Below the pieces are notes generated by a model. That model saw only the letters and a list, made by a program, of their open reading frames with translations. It did no database searches and was not told where the DNA came from. The position numbers and the translations under genes are program-made. A stretch of DNA of 64,000 nucleotides from Cladocopium goreaui (taxonomy: Eukaryota; Sar; Dinophyceae; Suessiales; Symbiodiniaceae), in contig CAMXCT020001089.1 of NCBI GenBank assembly GCA_947184155.2, positions 1 to 64,000 of the forward strand. The letters are read 5' to 3'. Shown piece by piece: positions 13,506-23,259 of this stretch. Position 1 is the first letter of the stretch, and each line of letters begins with the position of its first letter.

Positions 13506-13941
13506 GTCGCACAGCTGTGACAGGATAGCCCGCTGAAATCCCACATGCCTGGGTGCGAGCGGCCGAGTTAGGAGCTCACGCCCCCAAGGCTATCCATGGC
13601 CATCCTTCCTATGAGTGGGTCGTTTTCACAATCAAAGCAGTTGAAACATTGATTTATTGTAGCTGACGAGTGCTGGACACATATTCATCATGGCGTTGCA
13701 TGATATTGGATTTTCCTTTTAGTGTCGCACAGCTGTGACAGGATAGCCCGCTGAAATCCCACATGCCTGGGCGCGAGCGGCCGAGTTAGGAGCTCACGCC
13801 CCCAAGGCTATCCATGGCCATCCTTCCTATGAGTGGGTCGTTTTCACAATCAAAGCAGTTGAAACATGGATTTATTGTAGCTGACGAGTGCTGGACACAC
13901 ATTCATCATGGCGTTGCATGACATCGGACTTTCCTTTTAGT
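13506..13941. repeat. 218-bp tandem duplication
   Basis: 13506-13723 is repeated at 13724-13941 with few differences. The unit starts GTCGCACAGCTGTGACAGG and ends TTTTCCTTTTAGTG. CACAGCTGTG is itself palindromic. The low divergence suggests a recent duplication. Confidence 0.9.
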
Positions 13942-14963
13942 GAAGGCGAATGGACCGCCAAGATGCGATCTAATCGGTGTCTTTTGACGATAGGCGCCCA
14001 GGCCCTTCGTAACTGTCGTGTGAACCTCAGTTGCAACATCCGACCCGACACGACTTCGCCAGACGGTGATTCGGATCACAGTTTATCCAGAACCCAGGGT
14101 CGATGTTTCAGAGAGGGTTTGTCATCACTGTCTAATTTTGACTGCGGGTGCGTTTGCACATGCGGTGTTTCGTTTCCTTCAGTTTTGGGTCACATGTCGA
14201 CGGGGGGGGCTCCCCGTCCTCTCATTTGTTTCATGTATTCTACCCGTCTTACCGTATCCGACGAAACAGCCGGCCTGCCTAGGCTGATCTCCAGTCATAG
14301 CCTTAGACATCAACCGACCAGATCGACACGCACCGACACCATTGAGCAGAAAGCCGACGCGAGCATTCACTGACCTGGTCAGGAAACACTTTGTTTTGTT
14401 CAAGCTGCGAGCAGCAGCCGGGCCAATCAGCCCTCGATGTGGGTAGACATGCGAATGGGCGCGGTGCACGTCGCCCTTTCTGCACAGCCAGCTCGCGCAG
14501 AGCAGGCAGAGAGGCACGATCAGTGCTTCGACCCGTGCCTTCGTAGCATTCTGAGTGGTAGTTAGGGGAATCTCTGTCATTTGGACGGTCCAGGTGGACA
14601 GGGGCACGCGTGTAGCGATTGATCCCGATCCAAACAGGACGCCCACGCACATGTTGTGAGCGAACAAATGCGGCGCATTGAGCCACCTTCACAGCGTCCA
14701 CCGTTGTGACGAATGTGATGGTCCAGAAGACTCAAGTTTCCTTTTCTGACAGTAAGATCTCTGTGATAGGGGATATATTACCTAGGACCGTTTCCACCAT
14801 TGCTGTTTGACCTCACCATGTCACACATATTGGCTATATTTAGCCATTCACTGTTTCAGGCATGCCAATATTGAACACATCTGTGCTCACATCGGCTCAA
14901 CGCACTGCGCCACCAGCAGAGGCGGCCGCAGCACGCTAGCGGTCGCTGAACCAAGTGGGGGAG

Positions 14964-16040
14964 ATGGCTCAATTCAGACATGTCGTCGAGGCGGCCAAGG
15001 CATCTGGAGCGGCCGAGTGGCTGCCACGTTTGGTGGAGAAGGACCTGACAGACCCACCTACACTCCTTCAACATCCCTCAGTGGTTTTGGAGACTGGCAT
15101 GCCGCCCGAGGTCTGGCGTGTCTTCCAGGACAGTCTCCGACAGCAGGATGGCGCAACGCCACAAAACGCCATCACAGACACGGAAAGCCGGGCTGCCTCA
15201 CACAGAGGAGCCGCACCCATTGCACCACCTCGAGACCTGGTTGCGTTTCTGACAGCCATTCACGGACCACAGAAGGGGAGAGTGACCAGCCAGCTGGACG
15301 CTTGCGACATCTCCGCCGTGGACACGACCAACATCCAGTTATGGACGCGTGATCGCCGAGCCACATACCACATGATTGTAGTGGGCAGTCAGTTTCTCAC
15401 GACCACCGATGAACTGTGGGCCACTTCTCGGTCACACATACAGCTCGATGGCTCTCGGAACGTAGTGACCTGGACACTCCCCACTGGACCGCCGGAGACA
15501 CAGGCAATCACCGTTGACGTGTCCTTGGGGTGCAGATGCCCAATCATGGGACAGCGGCTGTGCCCTTACCACAACATGGTGGAGCTGCTGAACCTCACAG
15601 ATTCGAAAGGAGAGACAGATCGGCCATTCGCCCACATGGGGGCCCAAAACCCCGCCGACCTCCTCAAGAACATCGCCCACATGTTGGAGAGTTCCAGGAC
15701 CTCAGAGCAGCCAGTCCAGACGGAGCCACCTTCAGGTTGTCTCCGCGCCACAGGCGCACGTTTCTTGAGACGACTAGGTCTCAGCCCAACACTCATCACA
15801 CAACTCGCTCGTTGGGACAGTGACACGATTTTGGGCGCCTTGGATTGCATCCAGCTTAGCACCGATGTCGTCCAGCAGAGGACTGGCGACTCTCCGGGTG
15901 ACAGCGATGCAGAGATAGAGGCCCTGAAAGCCGGCATCCAGGCTGATATCTTGTCAATGGCACACCATTGCCATCAAATGATCCGAGAGACCACAGCCCT
16001 CAACCGGGCCTGGTTGGCAACCGCAGAAGAGAAGCAGTAG
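14964..16040 (+). CDS. Degenerate tyrosine-recombinase-like protein
   Basis: The reading frame can be extended to GTG at 14955, but the first ATG is at 14964 (358 residues). The C-terminal half has the layout of a tyrosine-recombinase catalytic domain: a TTTDELWATSRSHIQLDG segment where box I (normally arginine then glutamate) is expected; a cysteine-rich GCRCPIMGQRLCPYHNM stretch; then GCLRATGARFLRRLGL followed by ITQLARWDSDTIL, which matches box II and its tryptophan. By that alignment the second arginine and tryptophan remain, but the box I arginine is replaced by Thr, the box II histidine by Gly, and no tyrosine is visible after RWDSD. So the fold is probably right, while catalysis is probably lost or altered. 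The C-terminal 50 residues look helical. Function not proven. Confidence 0.55.
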   Translation: MAQFRHVVEAAKASGAAEWLPRLVEKDLTDPPTLLQHPSVVLETGMPPEVWRVFQDSLRQQDGATPQNAITDTESRAASHRGAAPIAPPRDLVAFLTAIHGPQKGRVTSQLDACDISAVDTTNIQLWTRDRRATYHMIVVGSQFLTTTDELWATSRSHIQLDGSRNVVTWTLPTGPPETQAITVDVSLGCRCPIMGQRLCPYHNMVELLNLTDSKGETDRPFAHMGAQNPADLLKNIAHMLESSRTSEQPVQTEPPSGCLRATGARFLRRLGLSPTLITQLARWDSDTILGALDCIQLSTDVVQQRTGDSPGDSDAEIEALKAGIQADILSMAHHCHQMIRETTALNRAWLATAEEKQ

Positions 16041-16473
16041 CGACCTTGAGCACCTGGAAAGTCAGATCCACAGAGCGCGAGACCGCGACAAGTCAAAAAA
16101 GGGGAACTGCGCCAAGTCGGTGACACCTATAGGAATTTTATTATTTTATTTGTTTCTGTACTAACGCCAAGATTTTTTAGAACTCACACGGTTGCTCTTG
16201 AGCGCAAGAGCCCGGGCAGTTAGAGCTGGGCTACTCAGAATGCAGATCATGCATCATTTGGTCAGCGAAGCTGATCAACCATCAGTTTGGTTTTGTTTCC
16301 TTTCTGCTGCAGGTTGCCAGTTGGATTCCGACCGAATCTGCTGCGGCATCACATGTTCTGCCACACACTGTAGTTATGTTCGTGCACACCTGAGACACCC
16401 TGTTTCTTTTGGTTGGGCAAAATTCTTTTGCATCACAGAGGCCAGGTTTGTTGTGTGTTTAAACATTACCGGC

Positions 16474-16498
16474 TCCCCCAGCCGAGCCAGGTGGGGGA
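16474..16498 (+). repeat. GC-rich hairpin, copy 1 (between the two ORFs)
   Basis: CCCCC-A-GCC, loop GAGCCA, then GGT-GGGGG: a bulged stem. The same hairpin recurs downstream of the second ORF (18129-18884). Confidence 0.7.
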
Positions 16499-16625
16499 TG
16501 CCGTACTAGTCTATTTTCCCTGACGGCAAGTGACCGTGTCTGTCACTCAATGTCCAGCGACGCACGCCCAGCGTCTGGCTCAGAAACACTCACTAAGTTG
16601 TCCCTGCCGGACACTGTGGTGAGCC

Positions 16626-17639
16626 ATGACACCCGTCAGCCCTGAACTCCAGAAGCTGGCTGCTGAGGCTGGTGTGGATCACTCCGTGGTGCAGTACTTG
16701 CAGGCGCGAGGCATCGTGTCAATGGGGATCTTGGGGGCCCTGGCCAAATCCTTCGATGAGATTGATGCAGCAGTGGTCCAGCCGTTCATCGCTGGCCACA
16801 ATATAGCCGGTGTGACACACCAGGCTGCACCTGACACAGAACCCGTGGTGACCGCATCAATCAGGTATCTATGGAAGAAGAGCTGGACGCAGCTCAACAC
16901 CGTCCAACTTGTCAAGACGCCCATCACAGTGAGCCAAGCCCCATCGGCTGCCACAGCGCCCATGGAAATCCCAGCTCAAGAACTTCAAGAACTCGTTCAG
17001 CATTACGAGAACCAGATGATTGACGGAGAGAAGCGCTACTTCCCCGTCAAGATGCTGCTCGGCGCAGAAAAAGTGATTGCCAGGGCTTGGCACGAGAATC
17101 GCACAGCCTCACAGACCCCCTTGCTGCTCCCAGAAATCCTAGTCCTGCGTCATTTCGACGCATCAGGCGGCACCAATTCGCTCGCAATCTCCTCGACAGA
17201 AGATCAGCAGAAATGGTCGCCCAAGGGCGTCCTCAGCATCCTCGATGCCTTGGATGCAGTCATGTGGTGCTGGCTCCTGATCCGCATCGGGAAAGAGCCA
17301 CACATTCTGGAATACATCCAGTGGTGGCGCCAATTGGTACGCGGCAAGTCCGCCAAGCTGGAACAGATCAAAAGTTACTGGGTGGACTGCGGATGGAAAC
17401 TCGCCCTCGAGCTTCGCCACGGCCGCAACTTCCGGGAGATCACCCAGGAACTGATGCTGGACCAACACGGGCTCCAGACAGCGCTGCAGAAAGACCCTCC
17501 CATCATGCCAAAAGCCCGTCCAGCACAGCCGTCAGCGCCAAAAGCGCCGGGGAATACACAAGAGACGGGCCACAACACACAGGGACAGAAGCGCTGGCGA
17601 TCACAAGATCACAGCTGGCACTATCCCCAGAAGAAGTAG
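16626..17639 (+). CDS. Second ORF of the element, gag-like, function unknown
   Basis: 337 residues from ATG 16626 to TAG. I do not recognise a catalytic domain. Residues 1-60 look like a compact helical segment (LQKLAAEAGV ... LQARGIVSMGILGALAKSF). Residues 105-300 are rich in Trp and charged residues (WCWLLIRIGKEPHILEYIQW). The tail after 295 is Pro/Ala/Gln-rich and basic and ends WRSQDHSWHYPQKK, as expected of a nucleic-acid-binding tail. It follows the recombinase-like ORF on the same strand after 585 bp. A structural or DNA-binding partner of the recombinase is a reasonable guess only. Confidence 0.5.
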   Translation: MTPVSPELQKLAAEAGVDHSVVQYLQARGIVSMGILGALAKSFDEIDAAVVQPFIAGHNIAGVTHQAAPDTEPVVTASIRYLWKKSWTQLNTVQLVKTPITVSQAPSAATAPMEIPAQELQELVQHYENQMIDGEKRYFPVKMLLGAEKVIARAWHENRTASQTPLLLPEILVLRHFDASGGTNSLAISSTEDQQKWSPKGVLSILDALDAVMWCWLLIRIGKEPHILEYIQWWRQLVRGKSAKLEQIKSYWVDCGWKLALELRHGRNFREITQELMLDQHGLQTALQKDPPIMPKARPAQPSAPKAPGNTQETGHNTQGQKRWRSQDHSWHYPQKK

Positions 17640-20016
17640 GCCCAGAAACCTAGCTCCAGACGTGCTGACATGAATTGGCCCAGCATTCGCGAGGTCTGAC
17701 GAGTCAGCCTACAGAAGGCACACAAAGTGCCTGCATCATTTCAATAGCACAGGAACCGACGGAACCGCCCGCCGGACGAACCAAAGCGGTTGCGGCCTGG
17801 AGACTTCCACCTAGAGATCAATGAATGGTATCTCAGTCAGAGTGTGTTCGCAACTTCATCAACACTTCGTTGTTTCATGCTGCTCACACGACGCACTTGC
17901 TGGAGGACATCACAAGCATTCGGCGTCTGTTGACCTTTTGGTTTGACTAGCGTCCGCTTATGGACCTTGAAGATGGTTTGGACAGGTCTAGTTTGTGCAC
18001 TACTGACACATCAGGTTTCCATCAGACTGTTGCCATTGATGAGCGACCCATAAGAAACGGATCGGACCTTTAAGTCGGTTTCTCAAATAACTGCATTTCC
18101 TAGCCATGCCCGGCCGGGATGGTGACGTCACCCAGCCGAGCCAGGTGGGGACCCAAGGTTTCCTTGTTTGTCATCCTGTGGAAATTGCCAGATGCCGGCA
18201 GTGAGGGCCCATCCTCGGGAAGACACCACAGTACACATCACTGACCTCCAACATTGTGTCTCTAATGATTGGGGATCTCACACAGGGGTCTGATGAATAA
18301 GTGTCTTAGTCAGACACACAGCCACGTGATCTACCTGACAGGCACCGTTTCCCAGCCGGGCCAGGTGGGGACTCTTGAGCGTCACTCGAATAGCAGTGAC
18401 ACCCTTGCACACTGCCTGACCTGTGTGCAACCATCCGGTCACAACTGACTAGTGCATAATATTGGTTCCATAGGTTTCTGAGTCTCGCTTGCGCCAGGAA
18501 GTTTTCCCAGCCGAGCCAGGTGGGGAACCCTGTGCATTTCATGCCTTCACTAAAGTAGTTGCTAGATCACTGCTCACCGAGCGACCTCTGCTGACGCGGG
18601 CATTCGGTCTGGGCTCGAATTTTCCTTTATGTTTTCTGTTTCCCCTCCCTCAGGACATGTTGCCCAGCCGAGCCAGGTGGGGAACCCAGGGCATCTCACT
18701 AATAATGGCCATGGCACCGTTGATGAAGTGAGTAGGCCCTCACCATCCTGTCACAAATGACTGGTGCATCAGGTGAGGAACCTGATTTCAGCGTATTAAG
18801 TATCATATGAAACCAGCAGACATCGTGTTGACGTGACACTCACGCCACAGGATATATGGTTTCCCAGCCGAGCCAGGTGGGAACCCAAGGCCATTCATAC
18901 GAACATGTGGTGGACAGTGCCGAACACTGGTCCTCCCACGTAGTTTCACACTAGGCAGTGGTCAACACCGACTACACGTCGGAACCGTCTACATGCCCTT
19001 CATGTTGCAGCCAAACCAACACTAGTGCCCCTGATCACAGAGTGTCAAACGTTTCAACTCGCAGGAACCTTCTCCAGATGCGCCAGGTGGGGCACCTAAG
19101 GCCCTTCGCGGTGCGCACAGACATTGATCGACACCACTGCGAAGTTCATAGAGACTTCGAGGTGTTACAGACCTTGTATTAGCCCACCGGTAAGTGTCCG
19201 ATGGTATGCGTTGGTTTCCCCCCTTTGGTTCACGGTTGGTTTGTGATCCATCAAGCAGTCGGACCACAACTGCCACTTTTGTTTTTTTTTGAAAGAAATG
19301 TCAATCAATTTATCAACACTTGTTCCCAACTGTGCCAAGTCGAATATGTTGGGTTGCATTTACCCATCTGTGGTCCCTGACAACCCATTCAAGTCACTAC
19401 GACTGCTCAAACCAGGCACGTCCGGAAGGGCTGCGAGACTACACATGGTGGCCTTTGGGTGCTCATTGGCCACACAGCGTCACATCACGAGGAGTGGGCT
19501 GCACCAGAGTGGCCAAACATGGGTCTAGCCAACAGAATATGGGTATTGCAGCCACAGCCGCATCATCCCTGTGGCTACCTGATAGTGGGAATCCTGGGGT
19601 CCCCACCACCTGATCTAGTTTGTGAGCGGGGAACCGCATCGACATGACGTCGCTGGAGTAGCAGAACCCAACGCGAATTTCTGGAAGACCACACAAGATC
19701 TGCCACAGTCCCAACAGTCCTCTAGCGCCTCACATTGAATCCGCACGCACAGCGACTCCAAGGTGGAAAAGCTAATGCTGACCATCCTCCCACACACACC
19801 CCCCTGCACTCATTGCCTTTTGGATGTGACGAGTATTTCTTTGCTGCACAGTGCGAAAATATGGCCGCCACGAGTCGCACTACTATGGGTTGGATTTGAC
19901 CAAAACAGCATCAACAGGCTGTTCTGGGTGCGACCGACAGGCAGCGAATCATCCAAAAGGAAGGCCTAGTGCAGACGATCAGTGTGGACGGAATGAGAGT
20001 GAGAGGCTGAAATGTT
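17640..20016 (+). other. Non-coding 3' part of the element
   Basis: About 2.4 kb with no convincing ORF. It holds the hairpin series at 18129-18884 and a degenerate copy near 19071 (CCAGATGCGCCAGGTGGGG), and ends with the 130-bp terminal segment shared with the short copy. Confidence 0.6.
18129..18884 (+). repeat. Five regularly spaced GC-rich hairpins
   Basis: The core CCCAGCC-GAGCCA-GGTGGG occurs at about 18131, 18351, 18505, 18663 and 18862 (one with GGGCCA). Spacings are about 220, 154, 158 and 199 bp. Each forms a stem with a bulged A and a G-T wobble below a six-base loop. Flanking arms vary in a pair-preserving way (TTCCC/GGGAA, GTTGCCC/GGGGAAC, and CCCCC/GGGGG in copy 1), which suggests selection on structure or recent copying. 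Confidence 0.75.
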
Positions 20017-20278
20017 TTGTAGCACAAGTATTGTGCGTAGGAACATGAGAAGACTCGATGCCGAATGCCGAAGGTGTGAGGCTCGAGAAATTTCAAACCC
20101 ACAGCCACCCACCCCAGCTGCCAGTTGCACAGAGCGGCCTGCCGGTGCGGGTTGGATTTGACCAAAACAGCATCAACAGGCTGTTCTGGGTGCGACCGAC
20201 AGGCAGCGAATCATCCAAAAGGAAGGCCTAGTGCAGACGATCAGTGTGGACGGAATGAGAGTGAGAGGCTGAAATGTT
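20017..20278 (+). mobile_element. Internally deleted tandem copy of the element
   Basis: 262 bp: 20017-20097 match 12677-12757, and 20149-20278 match 19887-20016; about 51 bp between them differ. The right end GAAATGTT abuts minisatellite AATGGTTTATT. Head-to-tail arrangement with no spacer fits repeated insertion at the same recombination site. Confidence 0.9.
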
Positions 20279-21490
20279 AATGGTTTATTAATGGTTTATT
20301 AATGGTTGATTAATGGTTGATTAATGGTTGATTAATGGTTGATTAATGGTTGATTAATGGTTTATTAATGGTTGATTAATGGTTGATTAATGGTTTATTG
20401 ATGGTTGATTAATGGCTGATTAATGGTTGATTAATGGTTGATTAATGGTTTATTAATGGTTGATTAATGGTTGATTAATGGTTGATTAATGGTTTATTAA
20501 TGGTTTATTAATGGTTGATTAATGGTTGATTAATGGTTTATTAACGGTTTATTAATGGTTTATTAATGGTTTAGTAATGGTTTATTAATGGTTGATTAAT
20601 GTTTGATTAATAGTTGATTAATGGTTTATTAATGGTTGATTAATGGTTGATTAATGGTTTATTGATGGTTGATTAATGGTTGATTAATGGTTGATTAATG
20701 GTTTATCAATGGTTTCTTAATGGTTGATTAATTGTTTATTAATGGTTTATTAATGGTTTATTAGTGGTTTATTAATGGTTGATTAATGGTTTATTAATGG
20801 TTTATTGGTGGTTTATAAATGGTTTATTAATGGTTGATTAATGGTTGATTAATGGTTTATTGATGGTTGATTAATGGTTGATTAATGGTTTATTAATGGT
20901 TGATTACTGGTTTATTGATGGTTGATTAATTGTTGATTAATGGTTGATTAATGGTTTATGAATGGTTTATTCATGGGTTATTGATGGTTTATTAATGGTT
21001 GATTAACGGTTTATTAATGGTTGATTAATGGTTGATTAATGGTTGATTAATGGTTGATTAATGGTTCATTAATGGTTGATTAATGGTTTATTGATGGTTG
21101 ATTAATGGTTGATTAATGGTTTATTAATGGTTGATTAATGGTTGATTAATGGTTGATTAATGGTTGATTAATGGTTGATTAATGGTTGATTAATGGTTGA
21201 TTAATGGTTGATTAATGGTTGATTAATGGTTGATTAATGGTTTATTAATGGTTTACTAATGGTTGATTAATGGTTTATTAATGATTTATTAATGGTTTAT
21301 TAATGGTTTATTAATGGTTTTGTAATGGTTGATTAATGGTTGATTAATGGTTTATTAGTGGTTGATTAATGGTTGATTAATGGGTGATTAATGGTTGATT
21401 AATGGTTGATTAATGGTTGATTAATGGTTTACTAATGGCTGATTAATGGTTTATTAATGGTTTATTAATGGTTTATTAATGGTTTATTAA
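20279..21490. repeat. 11-bp minisatellite, right part
   Basis: Same ATTAATGGTTK units as at 10655-12676, about 1.2 kb. It ends at GGTTTATTAA before TTTTGAATTATGAAG. Confidence 0.95.
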
Positions 21491-21494
21491 TTTT

Positions 21495-21526
21495 GAATTA
21501 TGAAGAACTCTTCCTATGGTCCTAAG
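21495..21526. repeat. Dispersed 32-bp repeat, copy 1
   Basis: GAATTATGAAGAACTCTT then CTATGGTCCTAAG; it recurs with one change at 46748-46779. Confidence 0.7.
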
Positions 21527-21540
21527 ATGTCCTAAGTAAT

Positions 21541-21560
21541 CTGGTTGGTGGTTTGGAACA
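21541..21560. mobile_element. Left fragment of a MITE family A copy split by the LINE
   Basis: CTGGTTGGTGGTTTGGAACA. The last 15 bases (21546-21560) recur at 32420-32434, where the rest of the MITE continues to CCACCAACCAG at 32525. Confidence 0.9.
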
Positions 21561-21752
21561 GCCACGAGGCCCAAGACCTGTCAGGTTTGGTGTGGCCGCG
21601 CTAGCTGATCCTTGGGTGTACCCGATTTATCCTTTGGCCATGGCTCGGAATTCTCATCGATCCCTAATGGTGGCTGTATAACAGTGGTGGTGGAACTTCT
21701 GACGTATGATCCGACACATGATTCACATCTCCTTCAGATCAAACACTCAGGA

Positions 21753-22706
21753 ATGCTGTGCTTCTATACGGGTCTGTTAGATGCTGGATATAACTCCTAT
21801 ACCATCTGTGATGCTGTTCTTGCTTGTCAATATCCAATGCCCCGGATGATATGTGGAGAAATGACTCAGATTCTTTCTCATGCTCGTCCAGGTTGGCAGG
21901 ACTTTCGAAAGCTTGTGGACGTTTGCTCAGGCTTTGGTGGGATTGCGCATGGAGGACAGGCCCTTGGAATGAGGACGACTGTCGCAGTGGATTTCAATGA
22001 GAAGATGCTTCATTTGCATACCAAGCATGATAGCTCTGAGGTCATTCATGGCGATGTTGGAAGTAATGAGACCATTTTCAAGATATGGCAAAGGTCTGAA
22101 CGGGCAGCAATCATGTCCGGGGGGTTTTCATGCCAGCCGTACTGTGCCCTTGGCGATCAGAGAGGCAAAGATGATCCCAGGTCAGCATCTCTCACCAGTG
22201 TACTTCGTGCAGCCTACATGTTACAAGTCCATGTCTTGGTTTTGGAATGTGTCACGCCGGCTAGGAAGAACACTTTTGTGGCTCAGTCCATTGATGCATT
22301 TGCCAAGCTCATGAATTTCCGCACAGAGGTTGTCGATCTGAGCCTTGAGTCCATTTGGCCTTGTCGTCGTGCTCGAACTTGGTGGATTTTGTCGAGTCCA
22401 ATTTTGGGTCGTGTGGGGTTAGTTGACTGGCCACCCATGAAAGAAATTGACATTGTCCAGCGGTTGATTCCATATGTGTGCAGATGGGATCCCAAAGATG
22501 AAATGGCCTTGTCTTTGGATGCCGGTGAGATGCAGGCATTTGGAGCTGAAGATGGATCGTATTCCCGTTATCTTTTGAAACCAGGAGATGTGGCACCGTG
22601 TTTTCTCCATGCATATGGATCACAGTTGCGTGCATGCCCGTGTGGTTGTCGTGCAGGTCATTGGCAGAAAGGGATTGTTTGGATGTCTCTTGTGCAGTGC
22701 AGCTGA
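21753..22706 (+). CDS. Cytosine-C5 DNA methyltransferase domain, frameshifted
   Basis: First ATG at 21753; the frame is open from 21609 and may start earlier. C5-methyltransferase motifs are in order: motif I LVDVCSGFGGIAHGG (S-adenosylmethionine binding); motif II AVDFNEK; motif IV GGFSCQPYCALGDQRG with the catalytic Cys, but Ser where Pro is usual; motif V DDPRS; motif VI as VLECV (Glu kept, Asn replaced by Cys); motif VIII-like CRRARTWWIL; and a late LHAYGSQLRACPCGCR segment. The expected reaction is methyl transfer to C5 of cytosine. The frame runs to a stop at 22706, while the family's C-terminal segment continues in the next frame (22655-23259), so one indel near 22655-22672 breaks the gene. 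No ATG precedes the downstream domains, so it was probably the N-terminal part of a large ORF1 polyprotein. Confidence 0.82.
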   Translation: MLCFYTGLLDAGYNSYTICDAVLACQYPMPRMICGEMTQILSHARPGWQDFRKLVDVCSGFGGIAHGGQALGMRTTVAVDFNEKMLHLHTKHDSSEVIHGDVGSNETIFKIWQRSERAAIMSGGFSCQPYCALGDQRGKDDPRSASLTSVLRAAYMLQVHVLVLECVTPARKNTFVAQSIDAFAKLMNFRTEVVDLSLESIWPCRRARTWWILSSPILGRVGLVDWPPMKEIDIVQRLIPYVCRWDPKDEMALSLDAGEMQAFGAEDGSYSRYLLKPGDVAPCFLHAYGSQLRACPCGCRAGHWQKGIVWMSLVQCS

Positions 22707-23259
22707 CAATGGTGATCATTCAAGTTTACGACATTTGCATCCGAGTGAGGCCTTGATTTTGGTGGGAATGGATCCCATCATCGATTTCGGTGAAGACGTC
22801 AGATTGACATTGTCAGCCATTGGTCAGATTGCCAGTCCACTCCAGTCCTTGTGGGTTCTTTCCTTCATCTCAGCCAGAATTGATGAGCTGCGATTTGGAA
22901 AATGTGACTTTCCGCCCTTTTCCCAGTTGCAGGCATTTCGGTCATGGCTTCTCATGCGATCACAGGTAGTTTGGCCATGTAAAGATCAGATGATTCAAGA
23001 TCCAAAAATGGTTCAACTGGTAGAGACTTGGAAATGTGTGGATGGTCTTTTTCTCAACCAATTGATTGACTCAGGAAGATGGGAGGATCTCTGTGACAGG
23101 GATGTATCTATTGCAGCTGTTTTGGGCGTTGTCATAAGGTCTTCGATGAATGAGCCTGAACCTGTGCCATCGTCCATTATGCAGGATGAGCCTGAGACTC
23201 CTTGGTTTGACTCAGTTGTAGTTGATCCCAAGGGAGAAAGAACTTTGCTTGGAACTTGA
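22655..23259 (+). CDS. C-terminal segment of the methyltransferase, shifted frame
   Basis: Continues the preceding domain in frame +1: KGLFGCLLCSAADNGDHSS, then RHLHPSEALILVGMDP and IGQIASPLQSLW. This reads as the end of a C5-methyltransferase core followed by an extension. It closes at 23259 just after VVVDPKGERT, while the next frame is open from before 23222. A second single-base shift near 23240-23258 would join it to the following ubiquitin-like and protease-like part. Both shifts are more likely mutations than programmed events, since no clear slippery site is visible. Start coordinate approximate. Confidence 0.65.

Larger units (their letters stand above)
12677..20016 (+). mobile_element. 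Tyrosine-recombinase-type element inserted in the minisatellite
   Basis: Both ends can be read. The left end TTGTAGCACAAGTATTGTGC abuts minisatellite ...GGTTTATT, and the right end GAGAGGCTGAAATGTT abuts a second copy of the same left end at 20017. The 5' 81 bp recur at 20017-20097 and the 3' 130 bp (19887-20016) recur at 20149-20278. Inside are two kinds of direct repeat, a degenerate tyrosine-recombinase ORF, a second gag-like ORF, and repeated hairpins. I see no reverse transcriptase, no LTR and no long target duplication. A Crypton-like element, or the remnant of a DIRS-like one, fits best; the class is an inference. Confidence 0.75.

Noticed and set aside
14179..14701. Minus-strand ORFs of 132 and 162 codons
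   Set aside because: They overlap each other and a plus-strand frame in different registers, with no recognisable domain.
12677..20278. LTR retrotransposon with the repeated 81-bp left end as LTR
   Set aside because: The repeated left end is followed by a deleted copy that also has the right end; it is a tandem element, and no RT or integrase is present.
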